This document shows, piece by piece, positions 11,879 to 23,299 of a stretch of 64,000 nt of DNA. Position numbers and translations under genes: made by a program. The DNA is from Utricularia gibba (taxonomy: Eukaryota > Streptophyta > Magnoliopsida > Lamiales > Lentibulariaceae). The first letter of the stretch is position 1, and every line of letters begins with the position of its first letter. The DNA lies in assembly GCA_002189035.1 (NCBI GenBank), contig CM007992.1, positions 1,364,001 to 1,428,000 on the forward strand, in the 5' to 3' direction. Below the pieces are notes generated by a model. The model had not been told where the DNA came from. It did no database searches and saw only the letters and a list, made by a program, of their open reading frames with translations.

Positions 11879-14800
11879 ATGAAGGCGAAGAAGAAGAAAG
11901 GTCGCCCCGCCAAGAATTCTTCACTCGTTTACGACCATCAAACACCAGTCAATTTTCAGTCTTCTCCACTCACACGCCGCCGATCTGCCGCTTCCGACAA
12001 CCCTAAAACTAAGAATAGTAGCATTTCGCCCCTGAACCACAAATTGGACGACGACGATGATGATGATGATGAGAGGAGGGAGAAGAAAGTCAAGCTCGTT
12101 GTCCCGTTGCCTGAATTGGAGGAGGGTAAAGAGGAGTTAAATCAGACGAGGAGACTGCACTCCGGAAATCACGATTCGGGTCCCGCATCTGAGGAGGAAG
12201 GGTCCTGGGGCCAGGAAACGCGGGGAAAAGGCGCAAGATCAATGTCGTTGAGGGCGGATCTGGAGAAACTATTTCCAAGGTGAGGTTTCTTCGGGGGATA
12301 TGGAAAAATGCTGGGAACTTTATTTTTTTGAAATACCGGCGGTTAATTCGATGATCCGCCGGTTTCCCATAAGTTTCTCACCTTTCTGAAAGTTTTCAAA
12401 TTTCTATTTTGGGACTTTGAACCCGGATTTATTGCTTTCTGGGCGTTGATGCGAAGTTGGGAAGTGGGTTTTTTTCGTGCAAAATACAATGAAATCATTT
12501 TTCGTTGTGTCGTCCTCCTCTGACTGTTGTAGATCTCAAGTGGGGTGCTGTTTTTTGTTGACAAAGTCAACGTCTATATTCCACCCGCATCCTGAAATCT
12601 GAACAAATCTCGGAACTATTTATTTCCTTTTCTTGTAATGAAATCTTTGGTCGTTTGCCTTTATTATTCTTTTCTTTCTCGGTAATGCTTGTACATTACC
12701 CCTGTATTACGGTGTGCGTACATTCGCTTCTTCCTCACTGTCTCTATTTCTATCAACAACATCTCATCCGCTGGCAGCTCGGTTGGCTTGAACAAACTTT
12801 TAATGGGGCATTGGAAAAGCTTTCAATTTGTCTTGTTGGGATCTTGTATTTGTTATAGAGAAGCAGATATATTCTGTCTGAAATAGGCATAAGTTTTGGG
12901 AGTCATTTAATTGTTTCATTGATATATGCAGGTGAAAGATGCATTGATAGTGACAGATGCTACCAAAGATGGTTCAAGTCAGACTTGTGCTTTATTGGAT
13001 TCCTTTTTTCTTCAAACATAATTGAAAAACAGTACTTTTTCAGTTGTAAAAATCCGTACATCTTTGGCGTATCTTAATCCATTTATGTTTTTTTTTCTGG
13101 TGTGTGTGGACAGAGTCACCATTGGAGTCTGGTCCCACGACCCCTTTGCCTGACAAAAAGCTGCTGCTTTTCATTCTTGACAGACTTCAAAAGTACGTAC
13201 TGTGTTTTGTGTACTCTTGGAGCTGCTTCTTTGCGCCATACTGTGGGTTCTTAGTTTTGCCAATGTTGTTTTGTTGTTCATACCTTGATTCAGGAAGGAT
13301 ACTCATAACGTGTTTTCTGAACCGGTCGACATCGAGGAGGTTCGTGATTAAATTGAAGCTATTAACTATGTTACTGATTCAAGCAGGGATGACAATGGAT
13401 TTGAAACCGTTCTTTTGCAGCTTCCAGATTATTTTGACGTTATTGAACAACCCATGGATTTTGGGACCATCAGGAAGAAGCTGGACACAGGAGCTTATGA
13501 CAGCTTGGAGCAATTAGAGGTTTGCTTTGAGTGTTATCATCAGATTCTTGTGTTTTTATGCGCTTTAGTCGAGGAGCAAATGAATTTGTTGATTTATTTT
13601 CTATGGTTGCATGATGATATCTGCGGTTGAATATGAATAACATTGAAGGTTCTCTGGTGATTCCAGGCTGATGTGTTTCTGATTTGCTCAAATGCTATGG
13701 AGTATAATTCTCCAAACACAGTCTTTTATCGGCAGGTGCTTGATGCTTCTGTTTTCTTGTCTTTCCTACATATATTCTCGTATTCCTTCTGAATCATGAA
13801 GTGCACTAGGCCCGATCCATACAAGAGCTTGCTAAGAGAGACTTTGAGAACCTGAGACTTCATGGGGATGATGGTGAACCACAGCCGATAGTGGTGCGGA
13901 GAGGCCGACCCCCGAGCAAAAATCCAAAGAAGTTGGCTGAGACTAGTGCAGCAGCAGATCGTCTTCAACGCAGCGTTTCATCAGATGCAACTCTAGCGAA
14001 CGTAGAGGAAGAGAGGGCAGTAAGTTCATCCGGTTACAATTTAAGAAAGGCAGCCCTTTTAAACAGGTTCAGGTCCAATGATCAGTTTGTTTCCTCTTAC
14101 ACGCTGAGAAATGGAGATTACTCTGACTGGTTGGCTGATTGGAACAACGAATTCCCAGGTTTAGAATTTTGTACCAGAATCTGCATTTTGACCTGCATTT
14201 TTGCCACTTGCTTACATGGACTTTGTTCGTGCCCCTTTTGCCTTTATCATGTGTAGCTTCCATTGTGAGGGCTGACATGAGACATGGGAAAAAACAGTTC
14301 ACAGTCGATGAAACCAGACGAGATACTTATGGTGATCATCGGCCACAGTTTTCTGCCATGAAGTCTCCACTTTCTGCTGGAGATATGCGGATATTAGTTC
14401 CGGTATGAATTCGAATGAACTTCATTCGTAAAAGCAGGCAGTCTGAGTTCACTTGGATCATTGGCTTATACAATCAACAGGTCGGCCTTCAGGAGCCCCT
14501 TGCTTATGCAAGAAGCCTAGCCATGTTTGCTGCAAATCTTGGATTTGTTCCTTGGAAGATGGCATCTAAGAGAATAGAGTCCATCTTACCACCTGGAGTG
14601 CAGTATGGCCCTGGCTGGGTCGACGAAATCCGACCAACTGCAGATCCTTCCTCCTTTTCGAGTGAACTTCAGAAACCTTCAAACCTTAATGGTGGTCATT
14701 GCAGCTCAGACAAAGTTCCTGTGCCTCCTGTTTCGGGTGTAGCCTCCACGTCTGGCTGTGGCCCTTCTCAAGAACACCTTGTGGCTTTAAAAGGTGATGC

Positions 14801-14930
14801 TTCCTCCTGGAAAACACCCTTGCAACAGAGAAATGGTTTTTCTGGATCGCTTACATCTCAAACTTCATACCCAAATGGCCTTAATTCCAGCCATACATTG
14901 ACAAGGATTCATTCCATACAAGATGGATAA
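11879..14930 (+). CDS. Bromodomain protein (plant BRD1/2/13-like)
   Basis: Likely nuclear acetyl-lysine reader; Arabidopsis relatives are subunits of SWI/SNF complexes. The N-terminus MKAKKKKGRP is basic, followed by an eight-Asp run and EKKVKLV. The bromodomain is built from several exons: SGPTTPLPDKKLLLFILDRL (from 13114), KKDTHNVFSEPVDIEE, LPDYFDVIEQPMDF, ADVFLICSNAMEYNSP (with the acetyl-lysine-binding Asn) and ARSIQELAKRDFENL. Downstream are an AT-hook-like RRGRPPSKNPKK, SGYNLRKAALLNRFRS and a conserved EPLAYARSLAMFAANLG block (exon starting about 14482). All checked splice phases fit, except that exon 1 changes frame between 12125 and 12215 (see findings). The frame ends at TAA 14928-14930, yet stays open for 50 further codons. 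Convergent with APE1L. Confidence 0.87.
12047..12071 (+). repeat. GAC/GAT trinucleotide run coding for poly-Asp
   Basis: In-frame GAC/GAT codons in exon 1 of the bromodomain gene encode eight consecutive Asp residues. Length variation would keep the frame. Confidence 0.8.
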
Positions 14931-15083
14931 CAAGTTGCAGGAATTTGGAATACCACACAAACTGGATGCCAGGCTTTTTCACAATGTCATCCCTTTGATT
15001 CAATGGGGACCCCGAAGTCCATAAAGCCTGCTGTCCGAAGCATGTGTTCTCCTCCGCATCAGAATTTGGCTCAGCAACTATGA
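14931..15083 (+). other. In-frame 50-codon continuation after the bromodomain-gene stop
   Basis: Directly after TAA (14928-14930) the same frame stays open to TGA at 15081-15083. The hypothetical peptide is Ser/Pro/Gln-rich and ends NLAQQL, similar in character to the LALQL-type ends I recall for related plant bromodomain proteins (from memory, not checked). It may be former coding sequence cut off by a nonsense change, an assembly error, or simply 3' UTR. Confidence 0.45.
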
Positions 15084-15538
15084 GCTTATGAATTCTTTGA
15101 TTCATCCCAGTTCTTGATCATATAGAACTTCATTAAAGTAAAGAAAAATCATTCATACTTTGCAAAGATGTGATGTATCTAATTTATGGCGCAGGTGAAA
15201 GAAACTACACAAACAATCCTCATAAACACATCAAAAAAATTTGACATCTTTTCTTTGATTGTAAGCGGTTCCTTGTCTTTATCATGCGCTCTGTGAATGG
15301 AAACCTGATTCTGTACTTAAAAAGAAATATTAACAATTGGCACTAGAAAACTGCCTATAAAAAAATACAAGAGGTTCAAGAGCAGGGCTAGTGAACATAA
15401 GTTCTGGCAACAAATGCAATCCAGGCAAAAGGTAGCAGCAGAGCTACCATACAGTACTGCCATGGTGGCGGCATACCTAAGGCAACAAGCACTTGTTTCA
15501 TGTTATAATCTACTCTATTAAAGCTCCATAAAAGAAGC

Positions 15539-16609
15539 TCATGAGTTAACACTATTAGAAAGCACGAGGGACACTGGACAGTGGTCGCTTCCATAGAAAC
15601 CCTTTAGTTCGATGCCATGACCATGCATTTCGCAAGAAACAATTCTGTCCTTGAGTTTATCAGAAAGTATGAAGTAGTCAATTCGCATCCGTTTTCCACG
15701 ATATTTCCCAACAGGGTTTCCTGACCAAGAGAATCCACTGTCCATATCTTTATCTGGATGCAGATGCCTGTAAGCGTCTATGAGATTGCCTTCTTTTAGA
15801 ATGGCACTAAAACGCCTCCTCTCAGAAAGTGTGAATCCAGGCTGTCCACAGTCCTCTTTGTTAGGTGGAACATAGCCATTGAGCTTGGCTTCACTAAAGA
15901 ACACAGGATGGCTGACGTCAATCTCTTGATGACTTACATTAAGATCACCACACCAGATAAGGGGCTTACTGGCATTTTTAGTGACAAACTCCAGTATTCT
16001 CTTGTCCCATTTTCTTCGCCTTTGGAATGAGGACTCCTCCTCTTTCCATCCATTGTTAGGGACATAAGTGTTCAACAGATAGAATGACTCGAATTCAGCC
16101 AGAATAACACGACCATCTGATTCGTGCTTGGAGTCAGTATGGTCGAGTGAGAAGCAAATCCTTTTTGGTTGAAAACATTTCTTGATGAATAGGCTAGTTC
16201 CAGCATACTTCGAATCCGAAAGTGACCACCACATATTGTAGTCCTTGAATGGAGGCTGTGATAGTGCACGCATCACAATCTGTTTCTCTGCACGGGATGA
16301 GCTGGTATCATCCTTTAACCCTCCAGGATTTTTTGGTGCACCTTTCCCACCAGCTGCAGGCATCCTGACTTCCTGAACGGCAAGGACATCTGGATCAAAA
16401 GTTTCCACAAATTTAGAGAATTCAGACCAATTGTTCTTGATTCTTAGCAGTAAACTATTGGCATTCCACGTCAAGAATCTCAAAGGCTCTTTATTTGGCA
16501 TTTCTGTTTTATCTTCCTCAAAATCTCCCAGAGGAGAAGTAAACGAGGAGGGGCAACATGGTTTTTTGCATGGCCCATCTTTCTCCACCGGCTTGAAGAA
16601 TCTCTTCAT
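15539..16609 (-). CDS. APE1L: APE1L, AP endonuclease/exonuclease III-type nuclease
   Basis: Endonuclease/exonuclease/phosphatase-fold enzyme that incises DNA at abasic sites or processes blocked 3' ends in base excision repair. The whole frame lies in one exon. The Met at 16609 (MKRFFKPVEKDGPCKKPC) is chosen because the plant family starts MKRFFKP; the frame is open 24 codons further upstream (16681). Motifs in order: LTWNANS (metal-binding Asn), VQEVRMPAAGGKG (catalytic Glu), LLNTYVPNNG, WCGDLNVSHQEIDV (Asp and Asn of the GDLN motif), GFSWSGN, RMRIDYF, and GSDHCPVSL near the end (catalytic His). Length of about 356 residues fits Arabidopsis APE1L. All active-site residues are present. Transcribed toward the bromodomain gene, with about 450 bp between the coding ends. 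Confidence 0.93.
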   Translation of the reverse strand: MKRFFKPVEKDGPCKKPCCPSSFTSPLGDFEEDKTEMPNKEPLRFLTWNANSLLLRIKNNWSEFSKFVETFDPDVLAVQEVRMPAAGGKGAPKNPGGLKDDTSSSRAEKQIVMRALSQPPFKDYNMWWSLSDSKYAGTSLFIKKCFQPKRICFSLDHTDSKHESDGRVILAEFESFYLLNTYVPNNGWKEEESSFQRRRKWDKRILEFVTKNASKPLIWCGDLNVSHQEIDVSHPVFFSEAKLNGYVPPNKEDCGQPGFTLSERRRFSAILKEGNLIDAYRHLHPDKDMDSGFSWSGNPVGKYRGKRMRIDYFILSDKLKDRIVSCEMHGHGIELKGFYGSDHCPVSLVLSNSVNS

Positions 16610-16689
16610 CTTATCGAACAAGAGATGCAGATATCCTAAAGCAGTGCACCTAAAAAATGGTTCTTCACCCTTCTTTAGCACACCCTCAA

Positions 16690-18180
16690 GCCCATGAAGC
16701 CTTTTCCACCTGCATTCTCATTGTCATGTAAACAGCAATCAGAATTCAGAATCACAATTGCAGACACAGCAGAAGTTGAGACTCCTTATCAGCCACGCCG
16801 CCGCTGTACAACGCGATCACTCAACAAATCTCAGCAACCACCGGCGAACGTAGAACAACATAACCCTAACCCTCAACAGATAATTTCGGTTTTAAAATCG
16901 TTTCCGGGTCACGGTTCAACCCGTTAGAGCCCGTTTATCGCTTCCCCTCGTTTTCCAGAATTGTTCAGAGAAACTGAGGAATCCATGAGTCGTCTTCAGC
17001 GTTGGAGTTCAAAACTGCGGATGAAGTTCAAGAACACTTCAAAGAAGATGCGCTTCTTTCAAATTCCCGTTAAGTTGAGTTCAAGTTTTGCGTCGAGAAC
17101 AGTTGCGTAGTTGTCTGCCGAAATAATGCTGACTGTCGCCGCCACCCATCGCTTGCTGCAGAGTTCTCCACCGAGCAGATGCACTTCTTTCATTCTGGGC
17201 CGAGTGCACTTTCTTGGAAATACGAAAGGCCAAAGGGGCCTTGAGGCGAAAAGATTATCCGACTGCGTGAGATACTGAGGGTGAAAATCTATATATATGA
17301 TTAAGAGAGTGTTTAATAAAAGGGTATATAAGTATTATATTCAATTTTACACATATATCATTATTTTATTAATTAGTATATTTATATTAATTTTACATGA
17401 GTATATCATTTATATACTCATTTTTAAGTATATAAGTGATATATACTATTAAGAGTAAAAATCGGTATTCTGTCGAAGGTCGATTTTTGGGTTATAGATT
17501 CGGATGGACGCGTCGTATCCAATCGTGGATTACGTGTTTTGCTTGGGGCAGTTAATGAAAGTAAAGATAGATAAAAAATTTTTACGTGAAAACTGTCGAA
17601 GAACGGAAAAATCACGGAACTATCTGAACTTGTCGAGAAACTAGCTTTCACTAGATGGAGAAGAAGAGAAAATACAAGTTGGGAGATTTAACATCAAAAC
17701 TTTTCCATTACAATGTTTCTAACATTTATAGGTGAGTTGAGGCCGACGGAGTTATGAGCTTTGCATGCATCGGTGATCTCAAAATGGCCACTTCTTACAA
17801 ATTATAATAAATAGAATTTGGAGTTCTGAGCTCTCGCCTTTTGGACAGAGCCCTTAATATGGCAATAATAAATTATAAGAGAGTTATTGTTTGTGACGTT
17901 GGTTTTTTGGAGGTTTACACTAATTTGGTTGAAGTTAACTCCACCATTTTTTATCTTTGCAAATTCAAGGATAGGTGTATTGAAAATGCGCATATCCAAA
18001 CAAACAAATTTTTAGTATAAAATGGATCATATTCCATGTCCCATTTTCTTACTTTGCTATTGAGCATAATAAGTCCAAGGTGCTGACATATTGATTATTA
18101 CGTCGAGAAGTTGATATTTAAATCAAATGTGATGTGAGTCATTTCATTATCCATGGTGACTTCAAATTCCCCTCATAATT
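16690..18180. other. APE1L upstream region and start of gene desert
   Basis: 16690-17280 is moderately GC-rich and probably holds the APE1L promoter and 5' UTR; it includes a telo-box-like TAACCCTAACCCT near 16860. From about 17280 the sequence becomes AT-rich with no coding signal. Confidence 0.5.
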
Positions 18181-19937
18181 AATATATGTATACATTAAAA
18201 ATCGATTAAATGAATTTTAATATATTAAATCTAAAATTATTGAATGTTGAATATTTAGTTAAATAAATATTGATACAATTATATTTTAATATATTGAATA
18301 AAATTCATTCAATCATGAAATATTTATTAAATCAAACCTATATTTATCAAAATTTTTATTAGTAATATATTTCGTTATAAAAAACCAATATAAATTGATT
18401 TTAGTATATTAAGTTAAAATTAATTTACTTATGAAATATTTAGTAACTAAAAAAACTATTTATAAAAATTAACATGAATCATATATTTTATAATTAAAAA
18501 TTGATACAAATTAATTTTAATATTTGAATCAAAATACAATTAATGATTAAACAAGTATTTATGAAAAAAAAATATTAAAATTATATTTTTATATCAAAAG
18601 TCGATATGAATTAGTTTTAATATTTTGAATCAAAATTCATTTAATAATAAAATATGTATTAAATCAAATACATAATTATGAAAAACGATGTTAATAATAT
18701 ATAATTTCATCAAAAATTGATACAAATTGATTTCAACATATTAAGCAAAAATTTATTTAATATTAAAATATTTAGTTAAAGAAACAGATATTTTAAAAAA
18801 AATCAATATAAATGATATATTTCTACATATAAATGAATTGATACAAATTGATTTTAATAAAATTCATGATGATCGACATCCACAATAATTAGATAAGATT
18901 CATCAATTTATCATATTTATCAATAAATCATATTACTCAACAAGATAAATGAAATGATCATGATTGAAAGTGACCCCAATTCACTCTCTATCTATTCTGC
19001 CATTCTTTTTCCCAAATTGTATGACAAAACACCAAAATGTACTCAATTCCCTTTCATATTGATTTTGACGCCTCAATGGGCGGCATTACATACCAACACT
19101 GTATTTATGAAATTGATTTTAATATATATTAAATCAAATATATGATTACGAATATTAATTTTAATATAGTAAATCGAAAATCATTGAATAATGAAATGTT
19201 GAATGATCAAATAAGTATTTATAAAAAAGATATTTGCAATATATTTTTATATCAAAAATTCATATAAATACATTTAAATATATTTAGTGAAATATTAATA
19301 TAGATAATGAAATAAATAATTATTTATGAAATTCGATATTAATATTATATTTTTCTATACGAAACAATATAATAGAAAATTAGTAAATAACTATTTATAA
19401 AAATCAATAATTATTATTATTTTATATAAAAAATATACAAATTGATTTAATATTAAAATATTTAATAAATCAAAAGAATATTCATTAAAATCGTTATCAA
19501 TAGTATATTTTTATATAAAAAAATACATAACAATTTATTATATTATATTGAATCTAAATTCATCTAATAGTAAAATATTAATAATTAAAGATATTAAATA
19601 AAAATGAATTTGATAATAGAATATTTAGTAAAATAAACATATATTCATGAAAATCAATGTTTAATATTATATTTTTATGTCCAAAAATGATATAAATTAA
19701 TTTTAATATGTTGAATTGAAATTCATTTAGTGATTAAATCCTGAATAAATCAAAGAAGTATTTATAAAAATCTATATATATAGTATATTTTTATATAAAA
19801 AATTGATATAAATATATTTAAATATATTGAATTGAAATATTAATATATTTAATCAAATAAATAAGTATTTATAAAATTCAATATTATTTTTATCGAATAT
19901 AATTTAATTTCAAATAAAAAACATTCAAAAAAATTCA

Positions 19938-20170
19938 TTCTATCATTTCTCTTTTTTCGTTTTATTTTTCCAAAATGATACAATGACGTACCGAAACCGA
20001 CGATTACCCATCAAGTGACGAAGCCAATAACGAAGAATAAAAGATTGTTCTAGTTGTTAATCAAAAGCGGCAACGACATTGACTGCATAGTATCAAGTGC
20101 ATTGAAAAATATATTATATGTTGATTTCAATGTTTCCATCATCTAAGAATATTATATTTTTTGTGTCAAC
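19938..20170. repeat. Higher-order module copy 1
   Basis: Contains GTACCGAAACCGACGATTAC and CCATCAAGTGACGAAG, followed by ATATTATATGTTGATTTCAA and GTTTCCATCATC. The same landmarks recur in the three later copies. Confidence 0.7.
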
Positions 20171-20689
20171 AAATGATATAAATTTATAAAAAAATATTTA
20201 TAAAAATTGATATTTATAGTGTATCCATATATTAAAAAATGGAAAATTGATTTTAGTATATTGAATCGAATTTATTTAATATTGAAAAATTAAATAAATC
20301 ATACAAATATTCATACAAATCAATAATAATAGTATATTTTTATATAAAAAACCAATATCAATTTATTTTAATATGCTGAATCTAAATTTATTTAATAATA
20401 AAATATTTGGTGACTAAATATATTAAATCGAAATTAATTTGACAATGAACTATTTAGTATTTATTAAAATGGTGTGATTTTATTAAATAAGATACATGCT
20501 TATGAAAATCGATTTTAAAACAAAAATCTATACTTACAATATCTAAACTCATATTGATGTTGAGTAAACAAAAATTCAAATCTCATGTACATGAATGGAC
20601 AACTATCCACTTATCTCCAAATTCAATCTTAGAATTCAATTATTAATCATCAATTCAACTTAACATTAAATAACATTCCACCATAATTC

Positions 20690-20930
20690 AATCAATCACA
20701 TCCGTCGTTTCCTTTTTTCTTTTCCCAGGTAATACAGTGTCGTACCGAATCTAATGGTCACCCATCTAGTGATGAAGTCCATAAGGAAGAATGAGAAATT
20801 TTTGAAGTTGTTCTCCGACACGGGAAATGGTGGCTATGTGATGCATAATATCAAACTTATTAAAAATTGTATTTCATGTCAACTTTAGTGTTTCCATGAT
20901 CATCGTTGTAGTTTTCAATATTTCTATTTT
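20690..20930. repeat. Higher-order module copy 2
   Basis: Contains GTACCGAATCTAATGGTCAC and CCATCTAGTGATGAAG, then TTTCATGTCAACTTTAGTG and TTTCCATGATC, in the same order as copy 1. Confidence 0.7.
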
Positions 20931-21629
20931 GAACATTGTTGTCGATTTTGACCAATCTACTATATGTTTAAATTTATCCTATGCCTTTTGGGTTTTTTGA
21001 TTTGAAGTCCAATCTACTTAAAGGCTTAGGGCTTAGGATCTTAAAGCTCAATAATTTTTAAGGTTATTAATGTATATAATTATGAATTATATATCATAAA
21101 TAATTAATATATTGATGAAATTTTTAAGGGCTTAGGACTTAGGATCTTAAATTATGAATTATTGTAAACAAGTAATCTAATATATCATAAATTTACAAAT
21201 GTTATAAAATTAAATTTAATAAATGATATAAATATTCGTTAAAATCAACATTAATAATATATTTTTGTATCATAAAATACATATCAATTTACTTTAATAT
21301 ATTGAATCTAAATTTGTTTAATATTACAATATTTAGTGATTAAAATATTGATTTTAAATGAATTTGACAATGAAATATTTCATGAATTAAGCATATGTTG
21401 ATGAAAATTGACATTAATATTATAGTTTTATATTAATAAACGATATATATCGATATGTGTAATTATAAAAATCGATATTTATAATATATTTTGATATTAA
21501 AAATTAATACAAATGTATTTAAATATATTGAATCGAAATATTAATATATTTAATGAAATAATAAATTATTTATGAAATTTGATATTATTATTATGGAACA
21601 CAATTCAACTTCAAATACAAATACAGAAA

Positions 21630-21880
21630 TAAAATTTAATCTATCATTTTCGTCTTTTACTTTCTTCATACCTAGTTGGTATAGTGGTCTACCGGATCCA
21701 ATGTTCACTCCTCAAGTAATAAATTTGATAAGAAAGAATGAAAAATTATTATAGAACACAATTGCAACAGCATAGATTGCGTAGTATTAGATTTATTGAA
21801 AAATATATTACACTTTAATTTCAGCATTTCCATTATCAAATAATCTTATATATTTATGTGAATAAACGATATAAAATGAT
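21630..21880. repeat. Higher-order module copy 3
   Basis: Contains CTACCGGATCCAATGTTCAC and CTCAAGTAATAAA, then a GAATGAAAAATT block, ATATTACACTTTAATTTC and CATTTCCATTATC. It is the most diverged copy in the core. Confidence 0.65.
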
Positions 21881-22599
21881 GATCAATTATTTATGAAAAC
21901 TGATATTTATAGTTAATTTTTATATCAAAAACATATAAATTAACTTTAATGTATTAAATTGAATTCATGTAATATTGAAATACTTAATAAAAAACAAATA
22001 TTTATTAAAATTGATATTAATGGTATATTTTTATATCAAAAAAATTCATATTAGTTTATTTTAATATATTGAATCTAAATTAATCTAATGTAAAGTATTT
22101 AGTGATTAAAGAGATTGAATTTAAATGAATTTGACAATGAAATATTTACTGAAGTAAATATGTATTCATAAAAATTGATATTCATATTAGATTTTTATAT
22201 TAAGAAACGATATAAAATGAGTGTATATATTGAATTGAAATTCATTTAATGATGAAATGTTAAATGAAAAAAAAAAATTAGATATAAATATCAATAAGAT
22301 ATTTTTATATAAAAAATGGATATAAATACATTTAAATATATTAAATCTAAATAGTAATATATTTCATCAAAGAAACAAATATTTATAAATGATATTATTA
22401 TTATTAAATTTTTATATTAAAACTATACAATAGTAAATTGGTGATAAAGTATTTATAAAATACGATATTTACAGGTTATATTTTTGTATCACAAATATAT
22501 TCAAATGTATTTAAATATATTGAATCGAAATTTCAATATATTTAGTAAAATAAATAAGTATTTGTGAAATTTGATATTATTATTATCGCACAAAATTCA

Positions 22600-22745
22600 A
22601 TCTATGATTTTCGTTTTATTTTTCTTATCAAGGTGATACAGTTCCACACCGAAACCGACGGTTATAACTCTGGTGATGAAATCGAATAGAAAGATTGAGC
22701 TATTTTTGTAATTATAACATTACAATATGAAATTTATGATTAACT
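22600..22745. repeat. Higher-order module copy 4 (shorter)
   Basis: Contains ACACCGAAACCGACGGTTA and CTGGTGATGAAATCG, then AAGATTGAGCTATTTTTG. The second half seen in copies 1-3 is missing or very diverged. Confidence 0.65.
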
Positions 22746-23299
22746 ATTTATGAAAATCGATATTAATAATATATTTTATATATAAAAATATATATAAATT
22801 GATTTTAATGTATTTAATTGAATTCATTTAATATTTAAATATTAAATAAATCAAAAAAATATTCATTAAAATCAATATTAATAATATAATTTTATATCAA
22901 AAAACTGATATCAATTCATTTAATAATAGTATATTTAGTAACTTAAGTGAAATTAATTTGATAATAAAATATTTAATGAAATAAATGTGTATTCATGAAA
23001 ATTGATATTAGTATTAGATTTTTATATTAAAAAACGATATAAAATGATTGTATCTATTGAATCTAAATTCATTTAACGATGACATGTTAAATGAAAAAAA
23101 CAAAAAATTTTAGAAATCAATATCAATAAGATATTTTTATATCAAAAATTGATATAAATACATCTAAATATATTAAATCTAAATATTAATATATTTCATC
23201 AAATAAATAAATATTTATAAATTTGATATTAATATTATATTTTTTTATAATAAAACTATACAATATTAAATGTATGACCAAGTATTTATAAAAATTTTT

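Noticed and set aside
21572-21754. Short open frame inside the satellite
   Set aside because: Equivalent frames are broken in the other module copies, so there is no sign of coding constraint.
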